Shown one piece after another: positions 25,126 through 34,095 of a DNA stretch of 64,000 bases. The DNA comes from Candidatus Tectimicrobiota bacterium. Lineage in GTDB: Bacteria > JACPUC01. Both the position numbers and the translations under genes were made by a program. Position 1 is the stretch's first letter. Each line of letters begins with the position of its first letter. The stretch covers positions 186,001 to 250,000 of the forward strand of contig JACPUC010000008.1 in assembly GCA_016192455.1 (NCBI GenBank), written 5' to 3'. The notes beneath the pieces were generated by a model. The model was not told where the DNA came from. It worked only from the letters and a program-made list of their open reading frames with translations, and ran no database searches.

Positions 25126-27156
25126 ATGCCCTGGCTCTCCCTGACGCTCGTCCTTGGCGCCTCCTTGGCGCTCTGGCTGCCGTTCCTCTCGACGCCGCTG
25201 TTTCCCGACCAGGGGCTCTTCAACTACCAGGCGAGCCGCTGGCGGCGTGGCTTCCTCCCCTACCGCGACACGCCGACGAACCTCGGCATCGGTTTGCTGG
25301 CGATGGTGGCGCTCGCCCAAGTGCTGTCGCGCGGCGGGCTGCGCCGCTACAACGCCTGCGTGGCCCTCACCAGCACCGCCACGACGCTCTTCGTCTTCCT
25401 CATCGGGCGCGAGCTCGGCGGTCCGCAGCTCGCCGTCGCCGCGGCGCTCGCCTACGCCCTCTACGCCGTGGCCCCGTACCTGGAAGGTTACACGGGAAAC
25501 CAGGAGACCTTCATGAACCTGCCGCTGACGGCGGCGGTCTACCTCCTGCTGCGCGCCGGCAGCGGCGGCCCGGCGATGCTCGCGGCGCTGGCCGGCGCCG
25601 CCGGCGCATTGGCGGCCCTGGTCAAGCCGGTGGCGGCGTTCACGATCCTGCCGCTGCACGTCTGGGCCGTGACGGTCCTCAGCGGCGAAGCACTCCTGTG
25701 GCTGCTGGGCGGGGACATGCTGATGCTCGGCGGCTCCCTTGCCGGTCTGGTGGCCCGCGGCGCGTGGGAAGGGGTGCGGCGCCAGTTCCTGCGGGTGAAC
25801 CTGATCGGGCAGTTCCGCCATCAGTATGGGACGAAGCGCCGGCCCGGCATGCCCCAGGCGCTGCCGTCGCGCTGGCGGCTCTGCCTGCGGCCGCTGCTCC
25901 TGGCGCTTGCGCCGCTGCTCCTGCTGGGCTTGGCCGGCGCCCTCCAGCTCCTGGCGGCTGGTTCCCGCACGACGGGCGCGCTTCTTGCCCTCTGGCTGAT
26001 CGGCACGTTCGCCGGCGCCAGTTTCAAGTGGCGCTTCAATCACTACTACTTCGTACAGGTGGTGCCTCCCCTGGCGGTTCTCAGCGGCATCGCCGTGGAG
26101 GCGATCCGCAGCGGGCTGAGCAGCGGCGCCGGCACCGGCCTTACCACCGCGAGCACGGCCATCCTCGGCCTGGGCGCGGCCCTTGTGGCGGCGCTTGTCC
26201 TGAGCGGACGCCACTACCTGCCACAGCCGGCGCGCCGGCGCGCGGAGCGGCTCTACGGTACGGAGGATCCCCATGTCACCGAGGGATTCAGCGCCGCCGC
26301 CCTGGCGGAGCAGGTGGAGCGCTCCAGCGCCCCGCGCGAGCGCGTCCTCTGCGCCGGCTACTCGTGCGCCATCCCCTACCTGGCAGGGCGGGATGCCAGC
26401 TTCCACACCATGGCGCCGATCTTCCCCTTCGCCGCCACGACGAGCTACGTCGAGGAGCGTCAGCGCGAGCTGGCGGCGCAGCCGCCCCGCTTCATCGTGC
26501 ATGCCTCGCCGCGGTTCGACCTCAGCGCCTTCGAGGCCCAGACAAAGCTCGCCTATCGGCTGGTGGCGGGGCAGCCGGGGGTACGCCTCCTGCGCGCCGT
26601 GAGCCTCGATGCGAGCGCGGCGGCGGCATGGCGCGAGGGGGAAGCGCTCCTCACCCGGGACCGTCCCGCCGACGCAGCAGCGGCATTCCAGAAGGCGCTG
26701 CGGCACGATCCAGCCTGCGGCGAGGCTCGCAGGGGATCGGCTGTGGCGGCGCTTCGCCTGGGCCGGACCGACGAGGCTCTGGAGACGGCGCGCGGCGCGC
26801 TTGCCGGGATGGCTGATTGCACGCTTGCGGGCGAGCTCGCCTGCGTCGTGGGGGTCGGCCTCCTGGCTGAGGGGAAGATTGACGCGGCGCTGCCAAACCT
26901 GGAACGCGCCGCACGCCTCCTTCCCGCGATGCCGGAGCCGGCGCTCCAGCTCGCCGCGCTCTATCTGCAGCTCGACCGGCCGCGTGAGGCGCTCGAGAGA
27001 GCTGAGCAGCTCGCGGTCCAGATTTCCGCCCACGACTCCGACGCCGCCAATGCCGCGCGGAACCAGATCGAGCTGCTGCGGCAGAGGGCGCTGCACGCGC
27101 TCGGCGAGGCGGGGCGGGTGAGTTCCCCAGGCTCCTCCCACCCCTCTTCCACGTAA
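25126..27156 (+). CDS. GT-C membrane glycosyltransferase with TPR domain
   Basis: The 676-residue product has a hydrophobic N-terminal half with about nine membrane segments. The first periplasmic loop contains FPDQGLFNYQ, and ALVKPVAAF and FKWRFNHYYFVQVVPPLAVL follow, as in PMT/ArnT-like enzymes using polyprenyl-phosphate sugars. The soluble C-terminus from about residue 535 contains TPR repeats (WREGEALLTRDRPADAAAAFQKALRHDP). The ATG at 25126 follows GAGG by 7 bases; longer frames have no membrane start. It probably transfers a sugar or modifies glycan on the periplasmic face. Confidence 0.8.
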   Translation: MPWLSLTLVLGASLALWLPFLSTPLFPDQGLFNYQASRWRRGFLPYRDTPTNLGIGLLAMVALAQVLSRGGLRRYNACVALTSTATTLFVFLIGRELGGPQLAVAAALAYALYAVAPYLEGYTGNQETFMNLPLTAAVYLLLRAGSGGPAMLAALAGAAGALAALVKPVAAFTILPLHVWAVTVLSGEALLWLLGGDMLMLGGSLAGLVARGAWEGVRRQFLRVNLIGQFRHQYGTKRRPGMPQALPSRWRLCLRPLLLALAPLLLLGLAGALQLLAAGSRTTGALLALWLIGTFAGASFKWRFNHYYFVQVVPPLAVLSGIAVEAIRSGLSSGAGTGLTTASTAILGLGAALVAALVLSGRHYLPQPARRRAERLYGTEDPHVTEGFSAAALAEQVERSSAPRERVLCAGYSCAIPYLAGRDASFHTMAPIFPFAATTSYVEERQRELAAQPPRFIVHASPRFDLSAFEAQTKLAYRLVAGQPGVRLLRAVSLDASAAAAWREGEALLTRDRPADAAAAFQKALRHDPACGEARRGSAVAALRLGRTDEALETARGALAGMADCTLAGELACVVGVGLLAEGKIDAALPNLERAARLLPAMPEPALQLAALYLQLDRPREALERAEQLAVQISAHDSDAANAARNQIELLRQRALHALGEAGRVSSPGSSHPSST

Positions 27157-27345
27157 CCGCGCTGATCGATCTTCTCCTCCCCCGCCCCAACCGCCGTTCG
27201 GGGCCCTCCACACCACCGCCGCTTACTCTGGCGGAAGAGCCGCGCTCCATCCTATCTTTGCAAACACGCGGACTTCCCGCCGGCGTAAGGGGCGGGGAGC
27301 GATCAAGGTTCGTGGGCGAGGCGCAGCGCGCGGGAGGCGGACAGG

Positions 27346-28425
27346 ATGCCGAAGCCGATCACCCTGATCACCGGAGCGCTTGGCGCCGGCAAGACGACGA
27401 CGATTCTGGGGCTGCTGGCGCGCCACCCGGAGTTTGCCACTGCCGTGCTCGTCAACGAGTTCGGCCAGATCGGCATCGATGCCGCCACCCTGAAGGGCGG
27501 GGGGCGCCAGCTCGGGGAGCTCCTGGTCCGCGAGGTTCCGGGAGGCTGCGTCTGCTGCGTGGCGGCGGCGGAGCTGGCGCGCGGCCTCGCCACCCTGCTG
27601 GCGGACCCCACCCTGGATCGCATCCTGGTCGAGCCAACGGGCCTGGCCAAGACCAGCCAGCTCGTTGACCTGCTGCGGCGGCGCCCCTTCGACACCCTGG
27701 CCGACCTGCAACCGATCATCACGCTTGTCGATGCCGGCAGGTTCGCCCGTTCGAGCTGGCAGGCGGTTCCCTACTTTCACGATCAGGTGGAAGCGGCCGA
27801 GGTGCTGGTGGTGAACCACTGCGACGCCGTCGACGAGGCGACCACCAGGCGCTGCCTGGAGATAGCGCGGGCGCTCTACCCCCCGAAGTGGCGGGTCATC
27901 GCCACCTCCTTCGGCCGCCTCCCCGATGAGGGCTTCGCGGCCGAGCCGACGGCGGAGCGACGCTGGGGCGGGCGCCTGTCCGCCGCGCAAATGGAGGCAG
28001 GCGACGCCCCCTCAGCCCATGCAGGCGAGTCGCCGGCGTCACCTTCCCGCACGGCTGCCCCGCATCCCCCTCAGCACGGGGCGGTCCTCCACGACCACGA
28101 AGCCTTCACGAGCGCGTCCTGGCTCTGGCCGCCGACCGCCCGCTTCAGCGCCGCGCGCCTTGACCTCCTCTTTGCGCGGTGGGGAGCGGACCGCGGCAGC
28201 CGCCGGCGGATTGAGCGAGCCAAGGGGGTGTTCGCTACTGAGCAGGGGTGGCTCCTCATGGAGCTTGCCGGCGGCCGCCCGCATCAACGGCCGACGCACC
28301 ATCGGCGCGACAGCCGCTGCACGATTATCCTGGCCGGGCAGGGAGAGGTCGCGAGGCGCGAGGCCCTCGAGGAGCGCCTCGGAACCGAGATCTCCTCCTG
28401 CCTCGTGACGGACCAGACCGGCTGA
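27346..28425 (+). CDS. COG0523 (CobW-type) metallochaperone GTPase
   Basis: The 359-residue product has the P-loop GALGAGKTT (residues 10-18), the metal-binding GGCVCC loop (Cys68, 70, 71) and NHCD for guanine recognition. A His-rich linker and a C-terminal CobW_C-like domain follow. G3E-family GTPases of this group deliver zinc, cobalt or other metals. A ZIP transporter gene follows about 320 bases later in the same direction, which favours zinc. The ATG is preceded by GGGAGG. The pairing suggests a metal-supply role rather than cobalamin synthesis, because no cob genes are present. Confidence 0.85.
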   Translation: MPKPITLITGALGAGKTTTILGLLARHPEFATAVLVNEFGQIGIDAATLKGGGRQLGELLVREVPGGCVCCVAAAELARGLATLLADPTLDRILVEPTGLAKTSQLVDLLRRRPFDTLADLQPIITLVDAGRFARSSWQAVPYFHDQVEAAEVLVVNHCDAVDEATTRRCLEIARALYPPKWRVIATSFGRLPDEGFAAEPTAERRWGGRLSAAQMEAGDAPSAHAGESPASPSRTAAPHPPQHGAVLHDHEAFTSASWLWPPTARFSAARLDLLFARWGADRGSRRRIERAKGVFATEQGWLLMELAGGRPHQRPTHHRRDSRCTIILAGQGEVARREALEERLGTEISSCLVTDQTG

Positions 28426-28742
28426 GGCGCCTCGACATGCCTGCGGCGCTTCCGGTTCGTGCCTTCGGGGGCGCGCCGTCGCGCTGCGCGAGAGCCGGCC
28501 CGCGCTGCCTTGACAGGCAAGGAGCAGTTCGACTAGCGTGGCGCCTGCCGCGGCCGAGAGCAGGCTGCGCGGGTATCGTTGCAAGGATCGGAGGCGCTTG
28601 GTCCGGCCCGCCGTTGCCAGGGGCCAAACAGCCCTGCTCGTCACCATCCTTGCGTGCGAGCGCGGGCCACGCCCCTCGCTCCCGTGGCGGCTCAGTATGC
28701 CGCGTCGAGGCCCGGTCTTTTCTCTTGAGGACCTGCCTGCCA
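28426..28742. other. Spacer between CobW-type and ZIP genes
   Basis: The 317 bases contain an in-frame extension of the ZIP frame, but its residues are Arg/Ala-rich and lack a membrane or chaperone motif. No zinc-box-like palindrome or terminator was seen. The spacer is probably a leader for the ZIP gene or simple intergenic DNA. Confidence 0.35.
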
Positions 28743-29465
28743 GTGTCGAGGTTCGTGGCGTTCAACATCGCGATCTTCTTCTCCGCTGTCGTGGGGGGGA
28801 CGCTCCCTCTCCTGATCAGTTGGTCGGACCGTGTCCTGCACCTCTTCCTTGCCTTAACCACCGGCATTTTTCTCGGCGCGGTATTCCTACACCTGATCCC
28901 CGAGCTGGCGCATCAGGACCCAGGGATCACGAGCTGGCTCCTCGTCCTTGGCGGCCTCCTCATCGTCTACGCTCTTGAAACCCTCATCTTCCCCACTCGC
29001 TACGCCAGTACCGAGGAATCCCACAAGCTCGTCGGCTATGCGACGCTGGCCGGGCTGTCGGTGCACAGCTATGCCGACGGTCAGGCGCTGGCGGCCGGGT
29101 TCCTCCTGCCGTCCCTCGGCATGCCCATCTTCCTCTCCATCGTGACGCACAAGGTGGCGGAGACGTTCTCCCTCTGCACGGTCTTTGAGCTTGCCGAGAT
29201 GAGCCGCAGGAAGACCATCGTGCTGCTGGGCGTGTTCAGCTTGATCACGCCTCTGGGAGCGGCCTCCGGCTACGTCTTCTTTGCGGGAAGCGGGGGACCT
29301 CTCCACTTCGTGATCCCCACCGCGATCGCCACCGGCACGTTCCTCTACGTGGCGCTCTGCGACCTCATGCCCGAGGTCTTCCATCGACCCCACGACAACG
29401 CTGCCAAGCTCCTCCTGCTCCTCGTCGGCGCGGCGTTCATGTTGGCGCTGCGCGCGATCGAGTAG
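28743..29465 (+). CDS. ZIP family divalent metal transporter
   Basis: The 240-residue polytopic protein has about eight hydrophobic segments and the two ZIP metal-site helices: HSYADGQALAAG and HKVAETFSL, which hold the conserved His, Asp/Glu pairs. ZIP proteins import zinc, and sometimes iron or manganese, across the cytoplasmic membrane. The start is uncertain: GTG at 28743, GTG at 28755 and TTG at 28725 are all in frame, and the best purine-rich site is near 28750. It lies downstream of the COG0523 GTPase, consistent with a zinc-supply pair. It precedes a BadH-like gene by 232 bases. Confidence 0.85.
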   Translation: MSRFVAFNIAIFFSAVVGGTLPLLISWSDRVLHLFLALTTGIFLGAVFLHLIPELAHQDPGITSWLLVLGGLLIVYALETLIFPTRYASTEESHKLVGYATLAGLSVHSYADGQALAAGFLLPSLGMPIFLSIVTHKVAETFSLCTVFELAEMSRRKTIVLLGVFSLITPLGAASGYVFFAGSGGPLHFVIPTAIATGTFLYVALCDLMPEVFHRPHDNAAKLLLLLVGAAFMLALRAIE

Positions 29466-29697
29466 GGACACGTCGCAGCGCCAGCCCACCCGGAACGCCC
29501 GGCATGCGGTCCCTCGCCCTCTCTGGCCGGGGTCGAGGGGTTTCTTGACGCTGCCGGCTTCAGGCCGTACCTTTGAGCGATGAACGAGGACCGGCGCCGC
29601 GGGTTCACCATCTGGAGCTCGGCGCCGCAAGGCCACACGGGACGTGCCCGCGCCGCAGCAGGGCCGCAGAGAGGCACCCCACAAGAGGAGGCAGGAC

Positions 29698-30450
29698 ATG
29701 CGGTTTGACGGGAAGGTGGCGTTCATCACGGGTGGGGCAAGCGGCATTGGCGCGGCAACCTGCACCACATTCGGTGGGCGCGGCGCCACGGTCATTGTGA
29801 CCGACATCAACGATGCGGGGGCCAAGCAGACGGTGGCGGCCATCGAGAATGCTGGCGGCAAGGCCGAAGCGCAGCACATGGACGTAACCAACCGCGACGA
29901 AGTGGTGCGCGTGGTGCAGCGCGTTGTCGAGAAACAGGGCAAGATCGATATCCTCGTCAATATCGCCGGCTGGGATATCGTGGAGCCGTTCATCGACAGC
30001 AAGCCGGAGACCTGGGAGAAGGTCCTGGGCATCAACCTGCGGGGTCCGATCAACGTCACCCACGCGGTGCTGAAGGGGATGATCGAGCGTCAGTCCGGGG
30101 TGATCATCAGCGTCAGCTCCGACGCCGGACGCAACGGCTCCATGGGCGAAGCGGTCTACTCCGGCGCCAAGGGCGGCATCATCGGCTTCACCAAGACCAT
30201 CGCCCGCGAGACGGCGCGCTTCGGCATCCGGGTGAACTGTGTCTGCCCGGGGCCGACGGAGACGCCGCTGCTGGAGACGGTGTTCCAGAAGATGCCGAAG
30301 GTGCGGGAGTCGATCCTCAAGGCCATCCCGCTGCGGCGCTTCGGGCAGCCGCAAGACCCCGCCAACGCCATCGCCTTCATGGCCTCCGACCTGGCGAGCT
30401 ACATCACCGGCCAGACGCTCAGCGTCTCCGGCGGCCTGACGATGTTCTAG
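29698..30450 (+). CDS. SDR family dehydrogenase, BadH-like
   Basis: The 250-residue classical SDR has TGGASGIG (residues 11-18), NIAGWD and the catalytic Ser141, Tyr154, Lys158. The NIAGWDI..PF and ITGQTLSVSGGLTMF stretches closely resemble BadH, the 2-hydroxycyclohexanecarboxyl-CoA dehydrogenase of anaerobic cyclohexanecarboxylate breakdown, rather than FabG. The ATG follows AAGAGGAGGC. It would oxidise a hydroxyacyl-CoA with NAD in the cytoplasm. No other bad-type gene is next to it; the closest metabolic neighbour is a UbiD-type decarboxylase beyond a repeat array. Confidence 0.82.
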   Translation: MRFDGKVAFITGGASGIGAATCTTFGGRGATVIVTDINDAGAKQTVAAIENAGGKAEAQHMDVTNRDEVVRVVQRVVEKQGKIDILVNIAGWDIVEPFIDSKPETWEKVLGINLRGPINVTHAVLKGMIERQSGVIISVSSDAGRNGSMGEAVYSGAKGGIIGFTKTIARETARFGIRVNCVCPGPTETPLLETVFQKMPKVRESILKAIPLRRFGQPQDPANAIAFMASDLASYITGQTLSVSGGLTMF

Positions 30451-30477
30451 GCGGAGCCGGGGGGGCACATCATGACA

Positions 30478-30503
30478 AAAGGCCGGGCAGATGTCCGGCC
30501 TTT
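30478..30503 (+). terminator. Intrinsic terminator after BadH-like gene
   Basis: AAAGGCCGG and CCGGCCTTT form a perfect 9-base stem with an 8-base loop, 27 bases past the SDR stop. The stem ends in TTT followed by CG, so the U-tract is short. It is the best terminator-like hairpin in this part of the window. Confidence 0.65.
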
Positions 30504-30559
30504 CGCCGCTCGCGTCGCCGCTTCCCGAACGTCGTCGAACACTCCTTGGTATTGGTGCT

Positions 30560-31265
30560 TCACCCGTCCCTCCACGCCCTCTGCGTCTCGGCGGTGCAAT
30601 CCTTTTCACCGCAGAGGCGCGGAGAGCGCAGAGGGGTGGACCATGCTGCCAGCCCATCGACCGTAGCGCAGAGGGGTGGACCATGCTGCCAGCCCATCGA
30701 CCGTAGGGGCGGTTCGCGAACCGCCCCTCCCTCAGCACGCAAGGGGCCGCCGAGCTACACGGGCATCAGTGTGCATCCGTGTTCATCCGTGGTTCACCCT
30801 GCCTCCGCGTCCTCTGCGTCTCAGCGGTGCAATCCTTTTCACCGCAGAGGCGCGGAGAGCGCAGAGGGGTGGACCATGCTGCCAGCCCATCGACCGTAGG
30901 GGCGGTTCGCGAACCGCCCCTCCCTCAGCGCGCAAGGGGCCGCCGAGCTACACGGGCATCAGTGTGCATCCGTGTTCATCCGTGGTTCACCCTGCCTCCG
31001 CGTCCTCTGCGTCTCGGCGGTGGAATCCATTTCACCGCAGAGGCGCAGAGATCGCAGAGAGGGAGGACAGGTTGCCAGCCTGGCGAACAGAGAACCACTG
31101 ATGAACACCGATGAACACCGATCTCAGTGTGCATCCGTGTCCATCTGTGGTTCACCCTGCCTCCGCGTCCTCTGCGTCTCAGCGGTGCAATCCTTTTCAC
31201 CGCAGAGGCGCGGAGAGCGCAGAGAGGGAGGACAGGCTTCCAGCCTATCTAACAGAGGACAGGAC
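30560..31265. repeat. Tandem array of ~193-bp interspersed-repeat units
   Basis: Two nearly identical copies of a 193-base unit occur in direct tandem (about 30679-30871 and 30872-31064), with partial copies on both sides. Each unit contains a palindrome GGGCGGTTCGCGAACCGCCC (30707-30726, 30900-30919), a CATCCGTG-type motif and a CGCAGAGGCGCGGAGAGCGCAG-like motif. Apparent frames of about 100 codons arise from the repetition and are not genes. The array fills most of the gap between the SDR and UbiD genes. Confidence 0.85.
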
Positions 31266-31377
31266 CATCAGCCTCGTCATTGTGTGAAATCAACCGCTGC
31301 CGCGCCTATTTTCGAGTCAGGCATCCTGCCTGTCACCCGAGCAAGCCCGTGGCGCCCCTGCGACGCGCCAACTCCGC

Positions 31378-32850
31378 TCAATCCAGCCCGAACTGGCTCC
31401 AGATGCCGCGGATGCGCTGCAGGTCCTTCTCGCCCGGCCTGGAGGTCTCCGGCGTGGCGCGGCTGCGGCCGGCCTCGCTGGCGAACTTCTTGGTGGCGTC
31501 GATGCCCATCTTGCTGCAGAGGTTGAAGTCGGTGTAGCCCAACTCCGGCCCCTTCGGCAGGCGGGCGCGGGCCGCCGGGTTGAGGGCGTTGACGGCCACC
31601 GGCGGCAGGATCAGGACGTCGAGCTCCGGGTCGCAGCGCGTGGTGACGGCCCACATCACCTCTTCGAGGCTGTAGATGTCCACATCCTCGTCAACCACGA
31701 TCGCCTGATTGAGGATGCTCATCCCGAAACCCGATCCCAGGGCGGTGAGGAGGGCTTGCTTGCCCCAGCCGGGGTAGCGCTTCTTAATCTGAATGACGAC
31801 GAGCAGCATGCGCCCGGCCATCGGGAAGAAGGCGTCGCGGAAGCCGACGATCTCGCGCTTCATCTTGTTGTACCAGGCGGTCGGCTGCGGGTAGTGGAGG
31901 GCCAGGCACTCGCTGGCGTAGTGCGCCGAGGTGGTCGAGACGTAGGAGGGGTGCCGGCGCATGGTGATGCACCGCAGCTTGAAGATCGGCTGGTTCATCT
32001 GTTCGCCGGCGTACCCCGTGAACTCGCCGAAGGGACCCTCCAGGCGCGACGCCTCGAGGTGCACCTGGCCCTCGAGGACGATCTCGCTGCTGGCCGGCAC
32101 CTCCATCTCGATCGTCTCGCAGTGCACCAGCTCCACCGGCCTGCCGGTGAGGGCGCCCACGAAGCGGAACTCGCAGTCGCGCCCCACCTCCGGCATCTTC
32201 ATCACCGCCGCCAGGTAGAGGGCGGGATCGAAGCCGATGGCGACGGCGAGGTCCATGGTCTTCTGGCCGCGCTGCTTGGCCCGGGCCGCGAAGATGCCGC
32301 CGTCCTGCGCCGCGTTCGCCACGAAGCCGGTGGTGCCGCGGTCGTGGATCATCATGCGGTACATGCCGAAATTGTGGCCCCACTCCGGGTCCCTCAGGAC
32401 GCAGCCAGGCAGGGTGATGTAGGGTCCGCCGTCGCTAGGGTGCCAGCGGAACACCGGCAACAGGCCGAGGTCCGCCCCCTCCCCCTTCAGGATGACCTCC
32501 TTGCAGGGGGCGTCCTTGACGATGACCGGGTCGATCCACCTCGACTGGTCGTGGGTGAGCGGCATGATGTGCTCGCGGATTTCCTTGTAGCGGTGCTGCC
32601 CGCGCCACGCTTCCATGCCCGCCGCCAGCGCCCAGCGCTCGAGGGAGCCGTAGACGTTCTTCACCAGCGGCATGGCGCGGCCCTTGACGTTCTCGAAGAT
32701 CACCACCGGCGCCTGACTGCCGCGGCGGTTGTAGAGCTCCCACATGATCGCCCCAACGTCCGCCTCGCCGTCCACCTCTTGCTTGATCCGCTTGACGTCG
32801 CCTTCGGCTTCCAGGTAAGTGAGCATCTCGCGCATTGACGGGAAGAACAT
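31378..32850 (-). CDS. UbiD family (prenyl-FMN dependent) decarboxylase
   Basis: The 490-residue product has the UbiD landmark EGPFGEFTGY. DCEFRFVGALTGRPVELVHCETIEMEVPASSEIVLEG precedes it, and PGWGKQALLTALGSGFGMS follows. Family members reversibly decarboxylate aromatic or unsaturated acids, using prenylated FMN made by UbiX. The length matches the family. The ATG at 32850 lies 12 bases after GAGAGGAG. UbiX is not in the window. With the BadH-like SDR on the other side of the repeat array, a role in aromatic or alicyclic acid degradation is plausible; a ubiquinone role is less so without neighbouring ubi genes. Confidence 0.87.
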   Translation of the reverse strand: MFFPSMREMLTYLEAEGDVKRIKQEVDGEADVGAIMWELYNRRGSQAPVVIFENVKGRAMPLVKNVYGSLERWALAAGMEAWRGQHRYKEIREHIMPLTHDQSRWIDPVIVKDAPCKEVILKGEGADLGLLPVFRWHPSDGGPYITLPGCVLRDPEWGHNFGMYRMMIHDRGTTGFVANAAQDGGIFAARAKQRGQKTMDLAVAIGFDPALYLAAVMKMPEVGRDCEFRFVGALTGRPVELVHCETIEMEVPASSEIVLEGQVHLEASRLEGPFGEFTGYAGEQMNQPIFKLRCITMRRHPSYVSTTSAHYASECLALHYPQPTAWYNKMKREIVGFRDAFFPMAGRMLLVVIQIKKRYPGWGKQALLTALGSGFGMSILNQAIVVDEDVDIYSLEEVMWAVTTRCDPELDVLILPPVAVNALNPAARARLPKGPELGYTDFNLCSKMGIDATKKFASEAGRSRATPETSRPGEKDLQRIRGIWSQFGLD

Positions 32851-33123
32851 GGTGCGGCGCGCTCCTCTCTCGCATCGTCCAGACGCTGGCTCCACCCGGC
32901 AGCGGCCTCCCCGCCCGCAGCGCCTCGGGAGATTAGGCCGTCCTCGTTAGCTAAAGTATGAACCCTTCCCCGCCGACCCCGCCACCGGGTAAGGTGAAAA
33001 TATGCCTGGCAGGGAAAGGGTGACGTGAGCGGTTCGGCGTCTCTTATTCGGGGAGCGTCCAGCAAGGATTTTCAATTGTCTCAGGGCGCGGCAACAGGCT
33101 GGAGAGAGGAGTGAGCCCCGCGT

Positions 33124-33933
33124 ATGGCGGCTGAGCACCGTTCGCCCCAAAAAGCGCAGCAGCCTGGCGCGGCAGACGCCAGGAAAGCCGCCCTGCGCCG
33201 CCAGGCCTGGGAGGCGATGACGCGCGCGGGCGTGGCGCGCTTCCCCGGCGCCGCCGGGCGCATCCCGAACTTCACCGGCGCCGAGGCTTGCGCGCGCCTC
33301 CTGGCAGAACTCCCGGAGTGGCAGGCGGCGCGCACCGTGAAGGCCAACCCCGACGCGCCGCAGCGCGCCATCCGCCGCCTGGCGCTGGACGACGGCAAGA
33401 CGGTCTTCATGGCCGTTCCCCGGCTGCGCGAGCCGGCCCCCTTCATCCGCCTCGATCCGGCCCTCCTGCAGGGGAAGCATCACGAGGCGTCGAGCATCAA
33501 GGGCGCCTTCGCCCTCGGCCAACCTGTCCGCCTCGATGACATGCCGCCGATCGACATCGTCGTCTGTGGCTCGGTGGCGGTGAACCGCGGCGGCGCGCGG
33601 CTGGGGAAGGGGGGAGGCTACTCCGACCTCGAGTTCGCCCTCCTCGCCGAGCGCGGACGGATCAGCGACCGCACCGTCATCCTTACCACCGTGCATCCGA
33701 TCCAGGTGCTCGGCGACCTGCTGCTTGGTGACGGGGAGGACGACATCCCCATGCTCGCCCACGACTTTCCCCTCGACCTCATCGTCACGCCGCGGGAGGT
33801 CATTCGCATCGAGCGCCGGCGACGCGGCGGCCACCCGCGCCCCCGCGGCATTATCCCGGACATCCTGCCCGAGGAGAAGCGCCAGGCGATTCCCGTGCTG
33901 CGGGAGCTCTTTGGGCAACGGAGGAACGCATAG
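33124..33933 (+). CDS. 5-formyltetrahydrofolate cyclo-ligase-like protein
   Basis: The 269-residue product aligns in pattern with the COG0212 family: an N-terminal basic helix (RKAALRRQAWEAM), then RTVKANPDAPQRAIR, and the signature VAVNRGGARLGKGGGYSDLEFALL, which matches the nucleotide-binding GxRLGxGxGyyD motif of 5-FCL. It is longer than a typical 5-FCL (about 180-200 residues) and has an extended N-terminus. This resembles the MTHFSD-like subgroup, whose activity is not firmly known. The ATG is preceded by GAGAGGAG. It is divergent from the UbiD gene. Confidence 0.72.
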   Translation: MAAEHRSPQKAQQPGAADARKAALRRQAWEAMTRAGVARFPGAAGRIPNFTGAEACARLLAELPEWQAARTVKANPDAPQRAIRRLALDDGKTVFMAVPRLREPAPFIRLDPALLQGKHHEASSIKGAFALGQPVRLDDMPPIDIVVCGSVAVNRGGARLGKGGGYSDLEFALLAERGRISDRTVILTTVHPIQVLGDLLLGDGEDDIPMLAHDFPLDLIVTPREVIRIERRRRGGHPRPRGIIPDILPEEKRQAIPVLRELFGQRRNA

Positions 33934-34095
33934 AAGATATTTTGGCTGGATGCTTGAACCCCAAGGCTTCCTCGCCCCGGGCGCGGAGCAGAGGCGGAAG
34001 GGCCCCACGGGGCGCCGGCGGCTCCCACCTCGGCGCTGGGCAGGCCGCCCCTGCCGGGCGCCCCGCTGCCGCTCCCCCTGCGCCCCGGGCGGCGC

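Noticed and set aside
24943-27216. 757-codon open frame on the minus strand
   Set aside because: Antisense of the GT-C/TPR gene; no recognisable domain.
30546-31526. Several 60-180-codon frames within the repeat array
   Set aside because: They are translations of the tandem repeat unit, repeated with its 193-base period, and have no independent start signal.
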